NCBI GenBank assembly: GCA_900551465.1
Contig: URWL01000010.1
Span: forward strand, 1-14,534
DNA length: 14,534 nt
Direction: 5' to 3'
Source of the DNA: an uncultured Blautia sp.
GTDB taxonomy: Bacteria > Bacillota > Clostridia > Lachnospirales > Lachnospiraceae
In this document: positions 13,129 through 14,534 of the stretch, piece by piece
How positions within the stretch are numbered: position 1 is the stretch's first letter
Layout: each line of letters opens with the position of its first letter
Program-made: the position numbers and the translations under genes
The notes under the pieces: model-generated
Databases searched by the model: none
Told to the model about the DNA's origin: nothing
What the model saw: only the letters and a program-made list of their open reading frames with translations

Positions 13129-14061
13129 TTACTCTGCTGTATCATAGTTTCCGTCATCACTTCCGCCGCCATCTACCATACCATCGTCGTTTCCGCCGTC
13201 GTCGTAATTTCCGTCGTCATAGTTTCCATCATCAGAGTTTCCGTCATCGGAGTTTCCATCATCACTGCCTCCATCATCGGAGTCTCCATCATCGGAATCT
13301 CCATCATCGGAGTTTCCATTGTCATTACTTCCGCCATCGCTGCTTCCATCATCGGAGCTTCCATCGTCACTGCTTCCGTCATCAGAGCTTCCGTTATCAC
13401 TGTTTCCATTGTCGTAGCTTTCATCATCCTGATCATATTCCTCTGAATAATCGTCAGATGCCCCTGTCTGCTGCGAATTCTCTTTTGTATCTTTTTCCTT
13501 TTTATCGGTCAGGCTCATATAGCGAAGATAAGCCACTCCCATATCCTGGTCATAAGTCAGGACTGCTTTTTCCATATCACCTAATTCTACACTGTAAATT
13601 TCATAAATATCTCCATCCGCAGTTACGATTTTCATATCATAAAGATTCTCGCTGTCTGCAGTTTCATCTTCGGAAACAGTTTCCTCTTCATGACTGTCTG
13701 ATTCAGGTGTATAAAACAGTTGTACCTGTTCTGATTTTTTTATAGATGTCTCAGAAGGAATCAGATTTTCTCCCCATTCATCCTCACCTGATACCATCAG
13801 ATAAAATTCCCGGATCTTTGTGCTAAGGTTGTTTGTCAGATATACATATTTTGATTTTGAATTCTTTTCTCCAATTGAACGAGGAGCCGGGGTAGATGTA
13901 GGAGCCGGTGTCGCTGTTGCCGGAACTGCTGTAGGAACTGCTGTAGGAGCCGCAGCTGGTACTGTCGGTTCCGCCTCTGGCTCAGAGGATTTACCGCATC
14001 CCGAAAAAGTCAGAGCTACTGCTGTACTTACTGTCAATAACATTTTCATAGAATTTTTCAT
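13129..14061 (-). CDS. Lipoprotein with C-terminal acidic pentapeptide repeats
   Basis: This 310-residue protein has a lipoprotein signal peptide with lipobox TFSGC (C22). A Pro/Ala/Thr-rich linker (about 28-60) should span the wall. Then comes a globular part (about 68-185) with KYVYLTNNLSTKIREFYLMV, EWGENLIPSE and YEIYSVELGDMEKA. I recognise this style from many uncharacterised Lachnospiraceae lipoproteins, but it has no known function. After a Lys/Glu linker the end is 18 pentapeptides of the GxSDD kind (219-308), very rich in Asp and Gly. Such Asp-rich repeats could bind calcium, but they lack the exact spacing of RTX nonapeptides. GGAAAGG and AGG precede the ATG. The gene lies 49 bp after glpK on the same strand, with no terminator or promoter clearly seen between them. 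Confidence 0.85.
   Translation of the reverse strand: MKNSMKMLLTVSTAVALTFSGCGKSSEPEAEPTVPAAAPTAVPTAVPATATPAPTSTPAPRSIGEKNSKSKYVYLTNNLSTKIREFYLMVSGEDEWGENLIPSETSIKKSEQVQLFYTPESDSHEEETVSEDETADSENLYDMKIVTADGDIYEIYSVELGDMEKAVLTYDQDMGVAYLRYMSLTDKKEKDTKENSQQTGASDDYSEEYDQDDESYDNGNSDNGSSDDGSSDDGSSDDGSSDGGSNDNGNSDDGDSDDGDSDDGGSDDGNSDDGNSDDGNYDDGNYDDGGNDDGMVDGGGSDDGNYDTAE
13138..13407 (-). repeat. Eighteen 15-bp repeats encoding GxSDD
   Basis: The unit encodes Gly-x-Ser-Asp-Asp, with variants GNYDD, GSNDN and GMVDG. Eighteen units run without a frame break (270 bp). Neighbouring units are often nearly identical (GSSDD three times, GDSDD twice, GNSDD twice, GNYDD twice). This suggests expansion by slippage or unequal exchange. 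Confidence 0.9.
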
Positions 14062-14110
14062 GTTGATTCAACCTGCCTTTCCGGATCCGTCACCAAAGGA
14101 TCCATTAAAC

Positions 14111-14534
<424 letters not shown>

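Noticed and set aside
13024..13446. Plus-strand frame encoding a long Val/Ile/Ser-rich hydrophobic repeat protein
   Set aside because: It is the antisense reading of the GxSDD repeat array. The minus-strand gene has a lipobox, a ribosome site and a conserved domain, while this frame has none.

Overview
The window looks like a chromosomal segment from a Gram-positive gut Clostridium, most likely Lachnospiraceae (Blautia/Ruminococcus-like). Evidence: lipobox signal peptides, strong AGGAGG-type ribosome sites, sigma-A-like promoters and protein sequences typical of that family. It holds 15 intact or edge-truncated genes, one decayed gene and several readable regulatory regions. No rRNA, tRNA, CRISPR array or insertion sequence was seen.

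Left part (1-3100). A sugar-binding ABC lipoprotein running off the left edge faces a LacI-family repressor across a 286-bp divergent promoter region. That region carries two good promoters and repeated TTTCG-type half-sites. A PucR/CdaR-type regulator follows the repressor on the same strand. A hairpin terminator then precedes a decayed Rpn-type (PD-(D/E)XK) nuclease gene with frame breaks and a 12-bp tandem repeat.

Central part (3100-9100), visibly AT-richer. It is a signalling/transport module, all on the minus strand. A BlaI/MecI-like repressor and a BlaR1-like M56 membrane protease form one operon. A second operon encodes a small lipoprotein, a secreted SH3b protein, two FtsX/MacB-like permease halves and an ATPase, the last four start/stop-overlapped. 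The protease has no penicillin-binding sensor domain and instead ends in a Cys/His-rich domain. Matching 18-bp BlaI-type operators lie at the blaI promoter and upstream of the second operon. I infer that an extracellular signal releases the repressor and induces the ABC operon, probably for envelope stress, antimicrobial peptides or export of a small secreted protein. This is the best candidate for an undescribed system here.

Right part (9100-14534). modA-modB-modC (molybdate uptake, minus strand) is divergent from mop plus a DNA-binding regulator with a ligand-binding domain (plus strand). The two transcripts use promoters whose -35 boxes physically overlap. A large bidirectional terminator separates this locus from a lipoprotein with 18 acidic pentapeptide repeats. 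The C-terminal end of glycerol kinase runs off the right edge.
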